NCBI GenBank assembly: GCA_033063855.1
Contig: CP093829.1
Span: 12,555,537-12,619,536, forward strand
DNA length: 64,000 bases
Direction of reading: 5' to 3'
Origin: Smittia aterrima
Lineage: Eukaryota; Arthropoda; Insecta; Diptera; Chironomidae
The notes below the pieces were generated by a model, which saw nothing but the letters and a program-made list of their open reading frames with translations, was not told where the DNA came from and made no database searches. How positions within the stretch are numbered: position 1 is the first letter of the stretch; the number at the start of each line of letters is the position of its first letter. Shown here piece after piece: positions 1 to 10,981 of this stretch. The position numbers were made by a program, and so were the translations under genes.

Positions 1-930
1 TTTGATGATGTCGTATCCACAAACACAAAATATTTTCCTTTTTTTTACTAAATTGTAGCAATTTGTGTATGAATTTAAAATTATTGGTCACGATTTGTAG
101 TTGTTACAAAAAACTCTTCACGTTTGCAATCAAATTATTATTTTTCTGTTTTGCTTAATAAAAGCTCTTCACGTTTGAGTAAAAAGCAGCAACTGATGCG
201 ATCGCGTGAAACTTCAGTTCAATTTATAGCAATTTCTACACGATCGCTATCGAACGATAAAAAAAGCCCGACGACGGCTGTCTTCGATGTATTCTCTGTC
301 TGAACCAATTGTTTTTGGATTTTTCCCACTTTTGTTTGTTTCGTGTTTCTTCTTCAGCAAAATGTTTAAAAGTCGAGTGGCGTTTGAAGCGACGAGTCTT
401 CATTCGACGTCATCAAGCGATGTTTTCTTCTTCAAGATAGTTTTACTATTTTGATACCAACAGCGAAAAGGAAACAAAAGAAACTAGTTTTGATAACAGC
501 AATGACTCACTAGAGCTTTTTTTCCTTGAGAATCGATTGGCCACTTGAATCGATAAAACACTTGAGTTTAATTAGTTGGCAATTTTTGAGTTAGAATGAT
601 GGGGGAGTTCCTGAAATACCCAAATAGACCTTAACCTGCTCAATATTCTTCGAAATTTTGCAGCTGAATTTTTTTTACTCTATTAAGGTAAAATTTAAAT
701 GACGTAGAATGGCGATGCGAATTTATCCAGTTCAAAGCTGAAATAATTTCATGTTTGTAGCTTGATTTTAAGAAACGCGAAAATATTTCTTCCTCAGGTC
801 AAGAAACTCTTCGAGCGATGAAGGAAGAAACATTCTGCTTAAAGAAGTTTAGCTTGCGTCATGAGTAACGCAAAAAAGTTTTGGGATAAACCAAATCATT
901 TTTTTATAGAAAAACAAAAGTATTTGATAA
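1..930. other. intergenic, no gene recognised
   Basis: No open reading frame here looks like a conserved protein. The only structure noted is a 13-bp direct repeat (CTCTTCACGTTTG at 114-126 and 165-177) in AT-rich sequence. Near the right end, 934-939 reads AATAAA on the minus strand and probably ends the GPCR transcript. Confidence 0.5.
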
Positions 931-960
931 GCAAATTTATTTAATAAAAAGAAACATTTT

Positions 961-1917
961 TTATTCTGAACCCATTTCAATGTTTACAAAATTATCTTCA
1001 AAACGTCGCGTAAAAATTGATTTAAACTCGCGTTTGAACTCAGCATCAAACAAAATGTAGAGAATTGGTTTATAAACGAGGGTCAATTTAAAAATGAGAT
1101 AAGAGATCTGGGTAATAAGAATTTGTGTTTGGATCCTGAAATTGTTAAATGAGAAGAAAACTGTGAGGCAAAACGAGATCATCAGAGGAATAACAAAAAT
1201 CAGGTAAACCGCAATTAAACTTGCAAACAATTTTTTGATTGGTTTTCTAATGAAAACTTTGTTGACAAATAAAGAAATCAATAAAACAATGATAGGAATT
1301 AGGAAGGTTAACAGTTCAATCACATCACCTAACTTTTCAAAATTTAAAACTTGCCAGTCACTAAGACAAAATGACATTCCCGAATCATCATCAAGCACTG
1401 CAGCAGATAATCCATGTGGAATTGAAATTACCAAAGCAACAAGCCAAATAATATCAATGATGATAACTGCTCGTTTCTTTGATGCTTGCTGATAGAACGT
1501 ATCGATAACAAGAGGAACTGTGATTTGAATTGCACCAAGAATAGCATTAAACATTATAACATAAATCAAAATGGAACAAACAGTTTTGCTAAACTTAAAA
1601 TCAATGCCCTCGATGAATGTAATTTGAATAAATTCCGTGATTAGCATTACAAAGTCACCAACTGTTAAGCTCAATAAAATTAAATTGATTGCTGTTTGCA
1701 TCTGCTTCCTCCTTGCGATTGTGAGGCACACAAAAGTATTTCCAATGAATCCAGCCAAGAAAACGATTGCCACGAAAATGATGTGAACAGCTTTGGGGAT
1801 CGGTTTCCCAAATCCATAAGTTTCATCCTTCTCAGACAACAATACATCAGAAGAATTGAAATCCTCTGAATATAGTTCGGATAAATTGAATGTATGCTCC
1901 CAGTTTTCGATTTCCAT
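961..1917 (-). CDS. divergent class A (rhodopsin-like) G protein-coupled receptor
   Basis: Single-exon gene of 318 codons, taking the ATG at 1915-1917 (the frame runs upstream only to a GTG). Seven hydrophobic segments are visible. TM1 (about 43-66) carries the GN motif, TM2 has LSLTVGD, TM3 begins with the conserved Cys, TM4 has the conserved Trp, ECL2 has a partner Cys, and TM5 and TM6 contain prolines. The N terminus has NLS and NSS glycosylation sequons. Two hallmarks are altered: the DRY box at the end of TM3 reads DTF, with no arginine, and the TM7 NPxxY motif reads KPILY. It should sit in the plasma membrane and detect an extracellular ligand, but I cannot name the ligand; the short loops suggest a peptide- or orphan-type receptor. 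A minus-strand AATAAA lies just downstream. Confidence 0.8.
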   Translation of the reverse strand: MEIENWEHTFNLSELYSEDFNSSDVLLSEKDETYGFGKPIPKAVHIIFVAIVFLAGFIGNTFVCLTIARRKQMQTAINLILLSLTVGDFVMLITEFIQITFIEGIDFKFSKTVCSILIYVIMFNAILGAIQITVPLVIDTFYQQASKKRAVIIIDIIWLVALVISIPHGLSAAVLDDDSGMSFCLSDWQVLNFEKLGDVIELLTFLIPIIVLLISLFVNKVFIRKPIKKLFASLIAVYLIFVIPLMISFCLTVFFSFNNFRIQTQILITQISYLIFKLTLVYKPILYILFDAEFKREFKSIFTRRFEDNFVNIEMGSE

Positions 1918-4023
1918 TTTAAATTTCAATATTATTTTCACTTTAATATTCTTCTATTAATCTTGAGCTATCAGTCTCGACTAAAATATTTACTAGTAAA
2001 ATGATTTCATCTCGAATAATATTTTCATTGATGCCGTTAAACGTTATCAGCGATGGTTAGGGTCAAATATTTCGAAATTTTATAGTTATTTACTTGTATT
2101 CGCGTTCCTTAGCATATTAGGTTCTTAGCTAGCTTTAATTTCTTTTGACGAGTTGAAATTGAAAACGATGATTCTTCGATCAGACAAAACCTTGAATCGA
2201 AGTTTCTTTCTTCCGATATCGTTTCCTTATTCTGAGACGTTGAGAACGTGTTATTACCGGAAGATTCAAAATGGAATTTATTGCATGACGTCGCAATTTT
2301 TTATTTTATTCTTTTCAAATCAGAACTTCTCTAGTTTTATCGAGATTTACAGAACTATCTGGAAGCAAGATTTGTAAAGAAACTAGTAAAGGAAAATTAA
2401 ATTGTTTCCTGAATAATTTTCAGGTTAGGCAATTTTTGAACCAAGTTGAATTCAAATCCAGATTAAACCTGTCAAGAAGTCCGAGTGGAATTGAAAGCTT
2501 TTGGGGATTCCCTTTGCATGTTAAACAGTTCTTTTTTTTTGTATCCCATTTTAATTTCAAGCCCATTAAGCCTCAAAACCTTTCTTAAAACCAGTGAGAT
2601 TACCACAAAGAATCGTCGGAGAATGGAATGAGTTATTTACCAAATTATTCTCTCTGTGGTTCATTTCAAGAATCATCTTAAGTGCGCAGAAAACGATTAA
2701 AAACTGTCTTAAACCAGTTTACTCTCATCTCGACCGTTGCTTCAAAACTTTCATTAATCACTTTGTTTAAACCATTGGACAAATATTTCTCTTTAAGACT
2801 GAGACAAACAAAAGCTGTCGACGTTTAACGTAAGACTGTAAGATTGCAATGCCGTTAAAAGCTGGCTTTTGAATTTTGATGAAGAAAGCATTTTTATCTG
2901 GTATTGTCTGGCGCTTTCTGGTCTCTTTGCCTAGTCTTCGCCGATTTTTTCCACTTTCAGCTCTTTGCTGTTTTTTTTTGTCTTCTCATTTTTTATCGTA
3001 ACTTGTTCGACTTTGCCTGAAGAGTTGTTGAATAGCAATCAGCTGAAGAATGATGTGATCATCACATTGTTTCCACGCTTTCATTCAAGTGACTAGTTTG
3101 CCTTCACCCGTAGTTGTCACTCTTTATTTGAATTACTAGCTAAATCAATATTTGTTTCTCTAAGATAAATCTTCGTTAATAACTTTTTCATTTTATTTTC
3201 AAAATATGTATCAGATAATAGCGACTCGTAAGATTGCTCCGACGGCTTAGATAGAAAGCTCCGGATACTGAGAATAATATAAAGAAATATGAATTAACAA
3301 ATAAAGAAGACAATGAAAAGAAAGAAGGAAGATAAAAGCTCCGTTGCAGAAATTACCTCTTCGAATTGAACCGAAGTAAAAATGATTCTTCGAAAATCTA
3401 CTCATGATTGTTCAGAAATGATCAATTAACATTTCAATAATAAAATTAAACTCAACAAGTGCAAAAATTAATGAAACTTTATGAGCTTTTTCTAATATAA
3501 TGTTAAAAATTAAACTGTCATGAAATTCAAATAACTATAAAGACGACATGGTAGAAGGCTATTTTCGCTTTATGTTTTACCATATTAAACTTTAATTTCA
3601 TCCAACTAAATAATTAAATGAATCGACGAAGTGACCTGCTAACTGTTGAACTAACCTTTTTTAATTTACTTCTACTTAACCGATTTTCACTTTCCCCGAG
3701 TTCCATTTTTACTGAAAGAAAATAGAGATAGAATAGAAACTAAAAGCTTTTTTCTCATGAAAAAAGCCTCAAATACAGCGCATGAAAAACTTGAATGAAA
3801 ACATTTCAAGTTGTGTTGTTTCATCTCAGCTGATACGCGGCCGAATTAAATTGATAAACAAACCCGAACAAAACACACTTTGTTGTTACTTTCTTATCGC
3901 AATGACACTTTCTACCTTGTTGGCAAGTTTACAGCAATCGCGAGCACCTCGAGTTGAAGTAAAATGGCTAAATTCGCTAAATCCCTTTGTTTTAGATTTT
4001 GTGACGGTGAAAAGAGAAAAGCA
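1918..4023. other. intergenic, no gene recognised
   Basis: About 2.1 kb between the GPCR start and the ENGase gene, which are divergently oriented, so it should contain the 5' control regions of both. Short ORFs at 2153-2377 and 3782-4027 have no recognisable similarity and no family features. No repeat or RNA gene was seen. Confidence 0.5.
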
Positions 4024-6035
4024 ATGAAGTCCAACGAGAAATGTGATTGCGAAGGTCAGTAACTTCTCAGTACTCTCGACGAGTTTCAGCTGACACAGTT
4101 TACGCGTAGTAAATTTTTTTATCGTCAGCTTCCGTTGAGATAAAATTATTTTTATGCAGTTCGTCTCGTCATCTTCATTCAGTCTGGATTAGAGTCTGGT
4201 GTAGCTTACAACAGAAAATGTTTTCAGATGTTTGCGATCCGATCGAATCGGTTGATCAACTTTTGAATTTTCGTCGGAATTCTTTCAAGTGGTGTGATAT
4301 GGTTGAGCCGTTGGTGGAAAGATCGTCGCCGAGATTTCTTCACAACAAATACTTTTCTATGGATTATGGATCTGCCGCCTTTGAAGTTGAATCAAATAGA
4401 CCGGAAGTTCTCGTTTGCCACGACTATAAAGGAAATTATTTGGATGATAGATTTGTCAACGGAACACCTAAATGGGAAGAATATCGTTTCTATTCTTGGA
4501 ATTGCATCGACACTTTTTGCTACTTCAGTCACAAGCTCGTGACGATCCCAACACTTCAGTTCCTTAATGCTGCGCATAAGAACGGAGTTAAAGTCATTGG
4601 GACTTTGATTGTCGAAGGAAATGATGGACAAAAAGCTTTGTACGAAGATATCTTGTCGAGTATAGAGCAATCAGAGCTTGTCGCCAATTGCCTCGTTGAT
4701 ATTTCGAAAAAGCTGAAGTTCGAGGGTTGGTTGCTCAATGTTGAAGTTCCCGTTGACGCGGCAAAGATCTCCATTTTGAAGCATTTTGTAAAATATCTCA
4801 CGCAAAAAACAAAACGAGAAGTTTTTCAAGGAAAAATCATTTGGTACGATAGTGTGACTCATGATGGGAAGCTCGCCTGGCAAAACGAACTTAATGAAAA
4901 GAACGAGTGAGTTAATACTTACGCGAAAATTTAAACTGTTTTAATATTTTTTCGAATTGTTTCAAGAACGTTTTTCAATCAATCGAATGGGATCTTCACA
5001 AACTACAATTGGTCGATTCAACAACTCGAAAGGACATCAAAGCTCGTAGATACGAAGTTTCCCAATCGAAGGAATGATGTTTTTTTCGGTATTGATGTAT
5101 TTGGACGAGGACAAATTGCTGGATTCCGAAGCTCAGAAGTAAACTAGTTTCAATTGAAGGCTCATCACTAAACTAGTTTTCCCACATTTTAGACTCTTTC
5201 TAAGATTTCAGCTTTCAAGTTCAGCTCAGCAATCTTCGCTCCAGGCTGGACTTGTGAAACGATCGATGTAAGTATCGGCTTCGAAGGCTTGCGCCCAGGA
5301 ACGGAAGAGTTTTGCAATCGTTACAACGACAGATTCCTCGAGAGAAATGATCGCTTCTGGAGTTCGATGTATGAGTACTTCTACATGTTCGGTCCGAAAA
5401 ATCTTCCTATGGTGACAAACTTTTGTATCGGCTCCGGCAAAAGATTTTATCGAATGGGTCGTGAGGTGAAAAAGACTTGGTTTAATTTGAAACTGCAAGG
5501 CATTCAACCATCGACACCAGCACGCGAAGGATTCTTCTCTCATCATTACGATGATGCTTTTGACGGAGGCAGTTCAATTTCAATTGACACTGAAGATTTG
5601 ATAAGACTTTTCGTCTGTGAACTGGCATGCGACGACAACATTATTTTCTCGTACACTTTCAAGCGTCACACACACGCTAATGATTTGCAGGCGAACTTGA
5701 CCGTTTTGGATGTCAACAAAAGCGTTGATACTCAGCTGGTTTGCGACGACTCTAATGGAACCAATCCCTTCGCAATCTCGAGTCTTTCAGAAGATGATGT
5801 TAGAAACATAGCAATCTTCTTGTCAAGAAATGGACAAACTTTTATTCCGAGCGATATCAATGGATGGATGACTCGGTATTATTTCTTAAAGTTTGAAAAA
5901 TCGTCGCGTTGCTTGATCACTGACATTGGCTTTAAAAAGATGCGGCGCGGTCAAGTTCTTCTCGGGCACATGGCGTTCTACTCGGCAAATCATTTGTCTC
6001 GAGACTTCGAGCATATCAATGATGTACAATTGTGA
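4024..6035 (+). CDS. ENGase: cytosolic endo-beta-N-acetylglucosaminidase (GH85)
   Basis: Glycoside hydrolase family 85 enzyme, which cleaves the chitobiose core of free or protein-linked N-glycans in the cytosol. Proposed exons: 4024-4054, 4228-4906, 4967-5138 and 5193-6035. All junctions keep phase and give 574 aa. Family marks in order: a VLVCHDYKGNYLDD block near the N terminus, PTLQFLNAAHKNGVKVIGT, the catalytic pair in GWLLNVE (Asn181 and Glu183 with this start), then FFNQSNGIFTNYNW, FFGIDVFGRG and AIFAPGW. The first exon is only 31 nt; it joins exon 2 in frame (MKSNEKCDCE-D-VCDPIES). If it is not used, the ATG at 4218 starts the same frame and gives a slightly shorter protein. The end carries AATAAA at 6081-6086. 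It is transcribed towards Ppt1. Confidence 0.9.
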
Positions 6036-6080
6036 ATACTATTCTGAAAACTTGCTCTGGACAATTACATTTCGATTTGA

Positions 6081-6098
6081 AATAAAAAACTTTTTATT
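6081..6098. terminator. overlapping convergent poly(A) signals of ENGase and Ppt1
   Basis: AATAAA on the plus strand at 6081-6086 follows the ENGase stop, and AATAAA on the minus strand (TTTATT at 6093-6098) follows the Ppt1 stop at 6105. Each signal lies inside or next to the other gene's 3' end, so the two mRNAs should overlap in antisense. Confidence 0.6.
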
Positions 6099-6104
6099 AC
6101 GCAA

Positions 6105-7497
6105 TTAATCTCTCAAGTAAGGTTCGAATACGTTCTCAACAAACCAATCACGATTGATGTGCATATGATTTCCTTCAGTCGAAAGAAAAACTAACTTTCC
6201 ATCCTCTTTCATTTTTTTCAGTCCAAGTTTGTCTTTTAGATAAATCTCACTCTCTTCTAGTGGAAGAAGAATCCGATCAGATCCGGGTTTGTAGTATCCA
6301 AACCAACTAGTCTCAATCGGTTGCACAATTGTATCGTTGGCAAATTTGATCATGACGAACTTCTCGAGTTGTTGAAGTCGATCTTTGTAGTCTTGATTTA
6401 TTTTTCTCTCATTGTTAATGTCCGCCAGAAAAGTACTTTTACGTTTGTAGACATCTTCGTTCAGTGGATCGTGCCAATAAGTTGCTTGCACAAGCAATCT
6501 TTGAACCCAACCAGCATAAGCAGCAAAATTCAATACTTGTCGTACATATTCACAAGATTTCGTTGTCAGCGAGGGGCAATTCGGCAGACCGAATACACCT
6601 TGATGTTGACCTCCAACTGTAATTAAATTCCGAACTTTCGCTTCGGGACATTGTTGAACGAGTGCTCGTCTAAAATTAAAGAAAGAAGAAATTATCAATC
6701 AGTCAATCAATCGACCTAACGAACTTACAGAAATTGTGAGCCTTGTGAAAAACCTATGGCATTAAACGTCTTATTCGCTAAATTTGGGTCAGCTTTGACC
6801 TGGTCACATGCGTCTTGAATCTGCCAAAAGTAAAATTGTAAATTAACGTAATTTTAACCTTGACAAGAAACAACACAAGACATAGAAAAGTATGCAATTT
6901 TCAATCAAAAATGATGGATTCAGAAGCGATACGTTTGTCATGAGTTAAAGCAAGAAAAGCTTCTTCAAGGGAGAGCTTATCATATTTTTGTCATCAATTT
7001 TGGTCAGTAAAGAAATAAATTATAAATTTAATAGAATTTTGATGGATTTAAGTAACTCTAGCTATCAGACTGAATAGACTTAGAGCCCTTCAGTAAGACC
7101 TGTTAAAGGTCATCGACTTATTTTTTTAGTTCAACTTACTTGCTTAGAAGGATGAATAAAGTAACTGCTCTCGTAATCTCTGATATATGAACCACCAATC
7201 TCAAGCGATTTAACATAGACTGTATTGTTCAACGTCTTCTCAATAAGTTTTTTCACCATTCCCATCGAGAAAGGAAAGCAACATGAGTCACCTGTCGATT
7301 AGAAAATGTCAACAAAGAAATTAGAAATCAGAACGAATTGAGAATAATCAATTCGATGCGAAATTATCTTATTTCTCCTCACCCATTCCATGCCAAAGTA
7401 AAACCGGCGTGCTAGTGAATTCATTTTCTGTAGCTTCTTCACAATGCACTCCACCCAAAGTCACGAGAATAAACGCAAATGCTAAAATATTTTTCAT
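6105..7497 (-). CDS. Ppt1: palmitoyl-protein thioesterase 1
   Basis: Lysosomal alpha/beta hydrolase that removes S-linked fatty acyl groups from proteins during degradation. Exons on the minus strand: 7497-7383, 7291-7140, 6820-6729 and 6669-6105. Phases agree at every junction and the product is 307 aa, close to the 306 aa of human PPT1. The N terminus is a signal peptide (residues 1 to about 19). Then come LLWHGMGDSCC, the nucleophile elbow GFSQGSQF (Ser114), the acid in FANDTIV (Asp232) and the histidine in GNHMHI (His288), matching the Ser-Asp-His triad of the family. NLITVGGQHQGVFGLP is also typical. It starts head to head with mRpS16 and ends tail to tail with ENGase. Confidence 0.95.
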
Positions 7498-7638
7498 TTC
7501 TCGTCTAAATTGTCAATCTGCACTAACTGAATTCAGAAAACAAACTGCCGAATAAAGATTTTCTTTGTGCAACGGTAAAACTTTTGTAAGGTTTAGTAGA
7601 GGTTCGCAACTTTAGCAGTGAAAAAATAAAAAAAAACA
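7498..7638. promoter_or_regulatory. shared divergent promoter of Ppt1 and mRpS16
   Basis: Only 141 bp separate the two start codons, which point away from each other. No TATA box is evident, as is usual for housekeeping promoters. The functional assignment is inferred from position alone. Confidence 0.6.
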
Positions 7639-8116
7639 ATGAGCTCGATAATTAATGCTCTCGCTCCTGCGTCAGGAACTGGAAAGTTCTATGCCAGATC
7701 CGCAAAGACCATCAGATTCGCCAGAAAAGGTTGTACTAACCGGCCATTCTTCCAAATCGTTGTTACTGAGGTAGGGTAATATTTGGTTAAAAATTTGTTG
7801 ATTTTGATAGTTTAAAATTTTTTAGCGCCGAAGAGATCAGCACCAGCCAGTCATTGAGCAAGTGGGAACATACGATCCAATTCCCAACAAATTTAATCAA
7901 CAAATGGTTTCACTAAACTACGAGAGAATTCGTCATTGGCTTGGCTCGGGCGCTCACGTCTCATCACCAGTTGCAAAGTTATTGGGAATCTCCGGTTTTC
8001 TTCCTGTCTATCCGAAAACTTATATGGATGCATGGCGTAATCGACAAGCGGAACTTGCCAAGTTAGCTGAAGAAGCAGCCAAATCAAAAGAGCAAACAAC
8101 TGAAGCAACTTCATAG
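7639..8116 (+). CDS. mRpS16: mitochondrial small ribosomal subunit protein bS16m
   Basis: Component of the mitochondrial ribosome small subunit. Two exons, 7639-7770 and 7826-8116, separated by a 55-bp phase-0 intron, give 140 aa. The S16 core runs from TIRFARKGCTNRPFFQIVV through the second exon's RRDQHQPVIEQVGTYDPIPN and VSLNYERIRHWLGSGAHVS to VAKLLGISG. The C-terminal tail is alanine-, lysine- and glutamate-rich. A short N-terminal stretch rich in Ser, Ala and basic residues may serve for mitochondrial import. A poly(A) signal, AATAAA, lies at 8149-8154. Confidence 0.93.
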
Positions 8117-8148
8117 CTCTGAAAACAAATTTAGAACCGTAAATTAGA

Positions 8149-8154
8149 AATAAA
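8149..8154 (+). terminator. poly(A) signal of mRpS16
   Basis: AATAAA 33 bp after the stop codon of mRpS16. Confidence 0.6.
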
Positions 8155-8463
8155 ACTTCATTGATTTCAATCCATTTCTTGTTTTCAATTTATTCGCAAA
8201 AAATACAAGGCGGAGTCTTTCACGAGTCCAGTTTTGATTAAAGGCAAACATTTCAAAATAAAACGAATTCAAGCCCAGAAGTCCTGAAACCAGCTTCTTG
8301 TTTGAATAAGACGATTGTACATGTAACAATTGATTGAGATGGTGCATGAACTAGTTTTCCTGATGTTTTCGGATGGTGTTCATTAGGGAAGTGAATGCAA
8401 GGTTGTTGGGAAGAAGTAAAGAAAATTTACAGAGAAAAGCTTGAAGAAAGAATTTATGTGCAT

Positions 8464-10569
8464 TTAGTTTCCTTTCTTGAAGATCTCTTCAGCTCCCTTC
8501 TTGAGCTTGTCTTGTGCATTATTGATGAGATCGTCGACAGCTGAAAGTATAATTTTTTTTAGAAGATGCTCACGTTGACAACAAGATATTGAACAAACCA
8601 TTTTGATGCTTCAAGAAGTAGGGGCGGATGACTTTCTGATACATCACGACACTTCCGTTGTTCTCAATTGGAGCCATGCACCAGACAAAGAAAATGCATT
8701 TCAAAAGCCAATAGAACGGAATAATTTTGCAAATGTAGAGCGAAAAGAATTCAACGACTGAGAAGCAAGCGAAGATTACCCAGTAGGTCAACCATTTAGT
8801 GTCATCGGACTTGTCTTTCGATTCAACGGCTTTCATTGAGACGTACGCTGGATAAGCGACTCCGATCACATTGCAGAGAATCTCAGCGGCATAGCCAAAT
8901 GCGAGGTATAATGCGATAAAGCCAACGATTCCTAAAATAATAAGAAATGCATTAGAATTGATTGAAGAAGCTACGTCACGATATTTCAACCCTAAAGCTT
9001 GCCAAGAAACTAAAATAATTCACCATAAATCAATGACTTCTGCTTAGTGTCCCCATCCGCATCGCTTGTCTGCTTCATTTTCTTAAATTTATCGGTAACA
9101 ACCGAGACTAACTTCTTAAATTCTTCCATTGACTTTAAGTTAAACCTTAAACTTCACGTCTGATCGAGACTTTTTCTTTATATCAAACTAAAATTTGATG
9201 ATGTGACACTGCGCGAATGGGACTTGTCGTGCCTTTGTGCTTCGAGGATCTAATTTTAACAAAGAAATTCGCTGCGAGAAATTCCCTGTCTCTCAGTTGT
9301 TTTCTCTTCGAGCACTAGCTATGTTGCTTATTGTGCAAATGTTTCTCACTTTTAATTGAAGCACTCACAAAGTCGTCAACTAACGAGTCACGGCTTCTCT
9401 TTATCTTTCTGATATTTTCATGTTCAACACAAAGCACGACGAATTTAGGCGAAGAAACAGGGAAGAGAAACGAAGTAAAAAGGTTCACAAAATTATGAAG
9501 TTCTGGCCTGCTTTGGTTTGAGATGGGATCATTGTGAATCACTTTGAGGATGTTTAAATAAATAAATCGTCATGGAAATGTTTAAAACAAAGTAAGTTTC
9601 AGGTAGAAAGAATAATCGTATCTTCAAAGAAAAAAGTGAAGTTCGTCAGCTGATAAGAAGCTTATTAAGCATTTTTTTCGACTCAGCTAGCCTACGACTA
9701 ATCAAAACGATGACGAAAAGCCGGCGTGCCACGCGCAATCGTGTTTTGTTTATTTTCAAATGAAAGTCTTTTGATTAGTTTGATTCAATTGACTTTGACG
9801 ATCCCTATCATTTTTTATCAGTTGGGCAGGGCGAATCAATCGGTATCTAATTAATTGAAAATGAAACGACTAAGACGGATATGGCATCGTAATAAATAGT
9901 AATACACGCATTAATTGAGCCCTAGACTTATGAAATCGTGTGCGAGACACATCACAAGGTCAAAAAAGTGAATCACGCAATGAAATCGAGATGAGAAAAA
10001 AATATTCAGGTGACGACGCAGCTGATGCAACGTGTCGAAAAACAAGAGAACGGCGACTTCTACACCGGCTTCTTTAAGTCAACTCGGGACTAAGAAGGAA
10101 GACGAGTTAATGGATTTGCAACATTTTTAAAAATAAACATTCTCGGAGAAGATTTTTCCGAGGCTTCATCTTCACTAAAAATAATTCAAGTACGACGTGA
10201 ACCCAGAAATCATTTGATCTTAATTGTTGCTCTCTGGAGAGCAAAAAATATCTTAGCCTCGGAGTCAAAGGTTCCTTTCGCAAAGAATTTCGATTATACA
10301 ACAATTTCGCGAATAATAAGAAGAATTTGCATTGATAGCCTTGAAACATCTTTGACCCCGGTTTGTAATTAGCGATAGATGTTCGCAGTTACCTGGCTTA
10401 TCTGTTAGCACAATTGCGATTTCGCATTTTATTTACACTCACCGAAAAAGATGTACAGACGATTAACTCCAGTTTTTTCTTCTGCCAATTTTAAATATTT
10501 TGACCAAGGCTTCGAGTCATCCTTCAAGTCCTTTTCGAGCTGTTGTTTAATTCCATCGAACTTATCCAT
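8464..10569 (-). CDS. ReepB: receptor expression-enhancing protein of the REEP5/6 (TB2/DP1/HVA22) type, two alternative first exons
   Basis: ER-membrane-shaping protein that stabilises curved tubules. The common body is exons 8931-8599 and 8540-8464. Two different first coding exons splice to it, both in phase 1. Exon 1a (10569-10443) gives a 178-aa protein whose N terminus, ending GVNRLYIFFG, matches REEP5-type proteins. Exon 1b (9129-9024, ending QKSLIYG) replaces the first 42 residues with 35 lysine-rich ones. The body contains ALYLAFGYAAEILCNVIGVAYPAYVS, DDTKWLTYWVIF and FYWLLKCIFFVWCMAP, the paired hydrophobic hairpins of the family. The tail forms a charged helix (DDLINNAQDKLKKGAEEIF). 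A start at 10569 lies divergent to the serine protease. Confidence 0.9.
9130..10442 (-). other. first intron of ReepB long form / promoter region of the short form
   Basis: This 1.3 kb separates the two alternative first exons. A transcript starting at exon 1b needs its own promoter here. No TATA box or other coding exon was recognised. Confidence 0.5.
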
Positions 10570-10981
10570 TTTACGGTTTGTTAGTCTTTGATTTCGAGTA
10601 CAAATTAGATTCGATAGTGACGTTCTTCAAATGCTGTCGAGTTTGTTCACTACGTAACTAGCCCCTTTTGAAAAAACGTTAAAAATATAACATTTTCACC
10701 CCTCTGAAATACGAAAATTTTGGAAACAGTAAATTTTTTAAATGATTGTGATAAAAAATTTTAAGCACAAAAAACTATGAAATGTTAAATTCATTAGAAA
10801 GATTATAAATCAATAACAATCTTCTAGTCCGCCATTCGCGAGTGTAGAAGATATTTTAAAATTTTATGTTAAACTTTTCTGTGAAAAATATTAATTTGAC
10901 GAAAAGCAGAACAAATCGATCAAGATGTGGATCGAATAAAACTTATCGAAGTTGAGTTAAATAAAATTTGAACTTGTTAGA

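Noticed and set aside
1918..1941. Longer N terminus of the GPCR
   Set aside because: The codon at 1941-1939 is GTG; the first ATG is at 1917.
3782..4027. 81-codon ORF before ENGase
   Set aside because: No family similarity, overlaps the proposed ENGase start region, and ends right at its first codons; probably chance.
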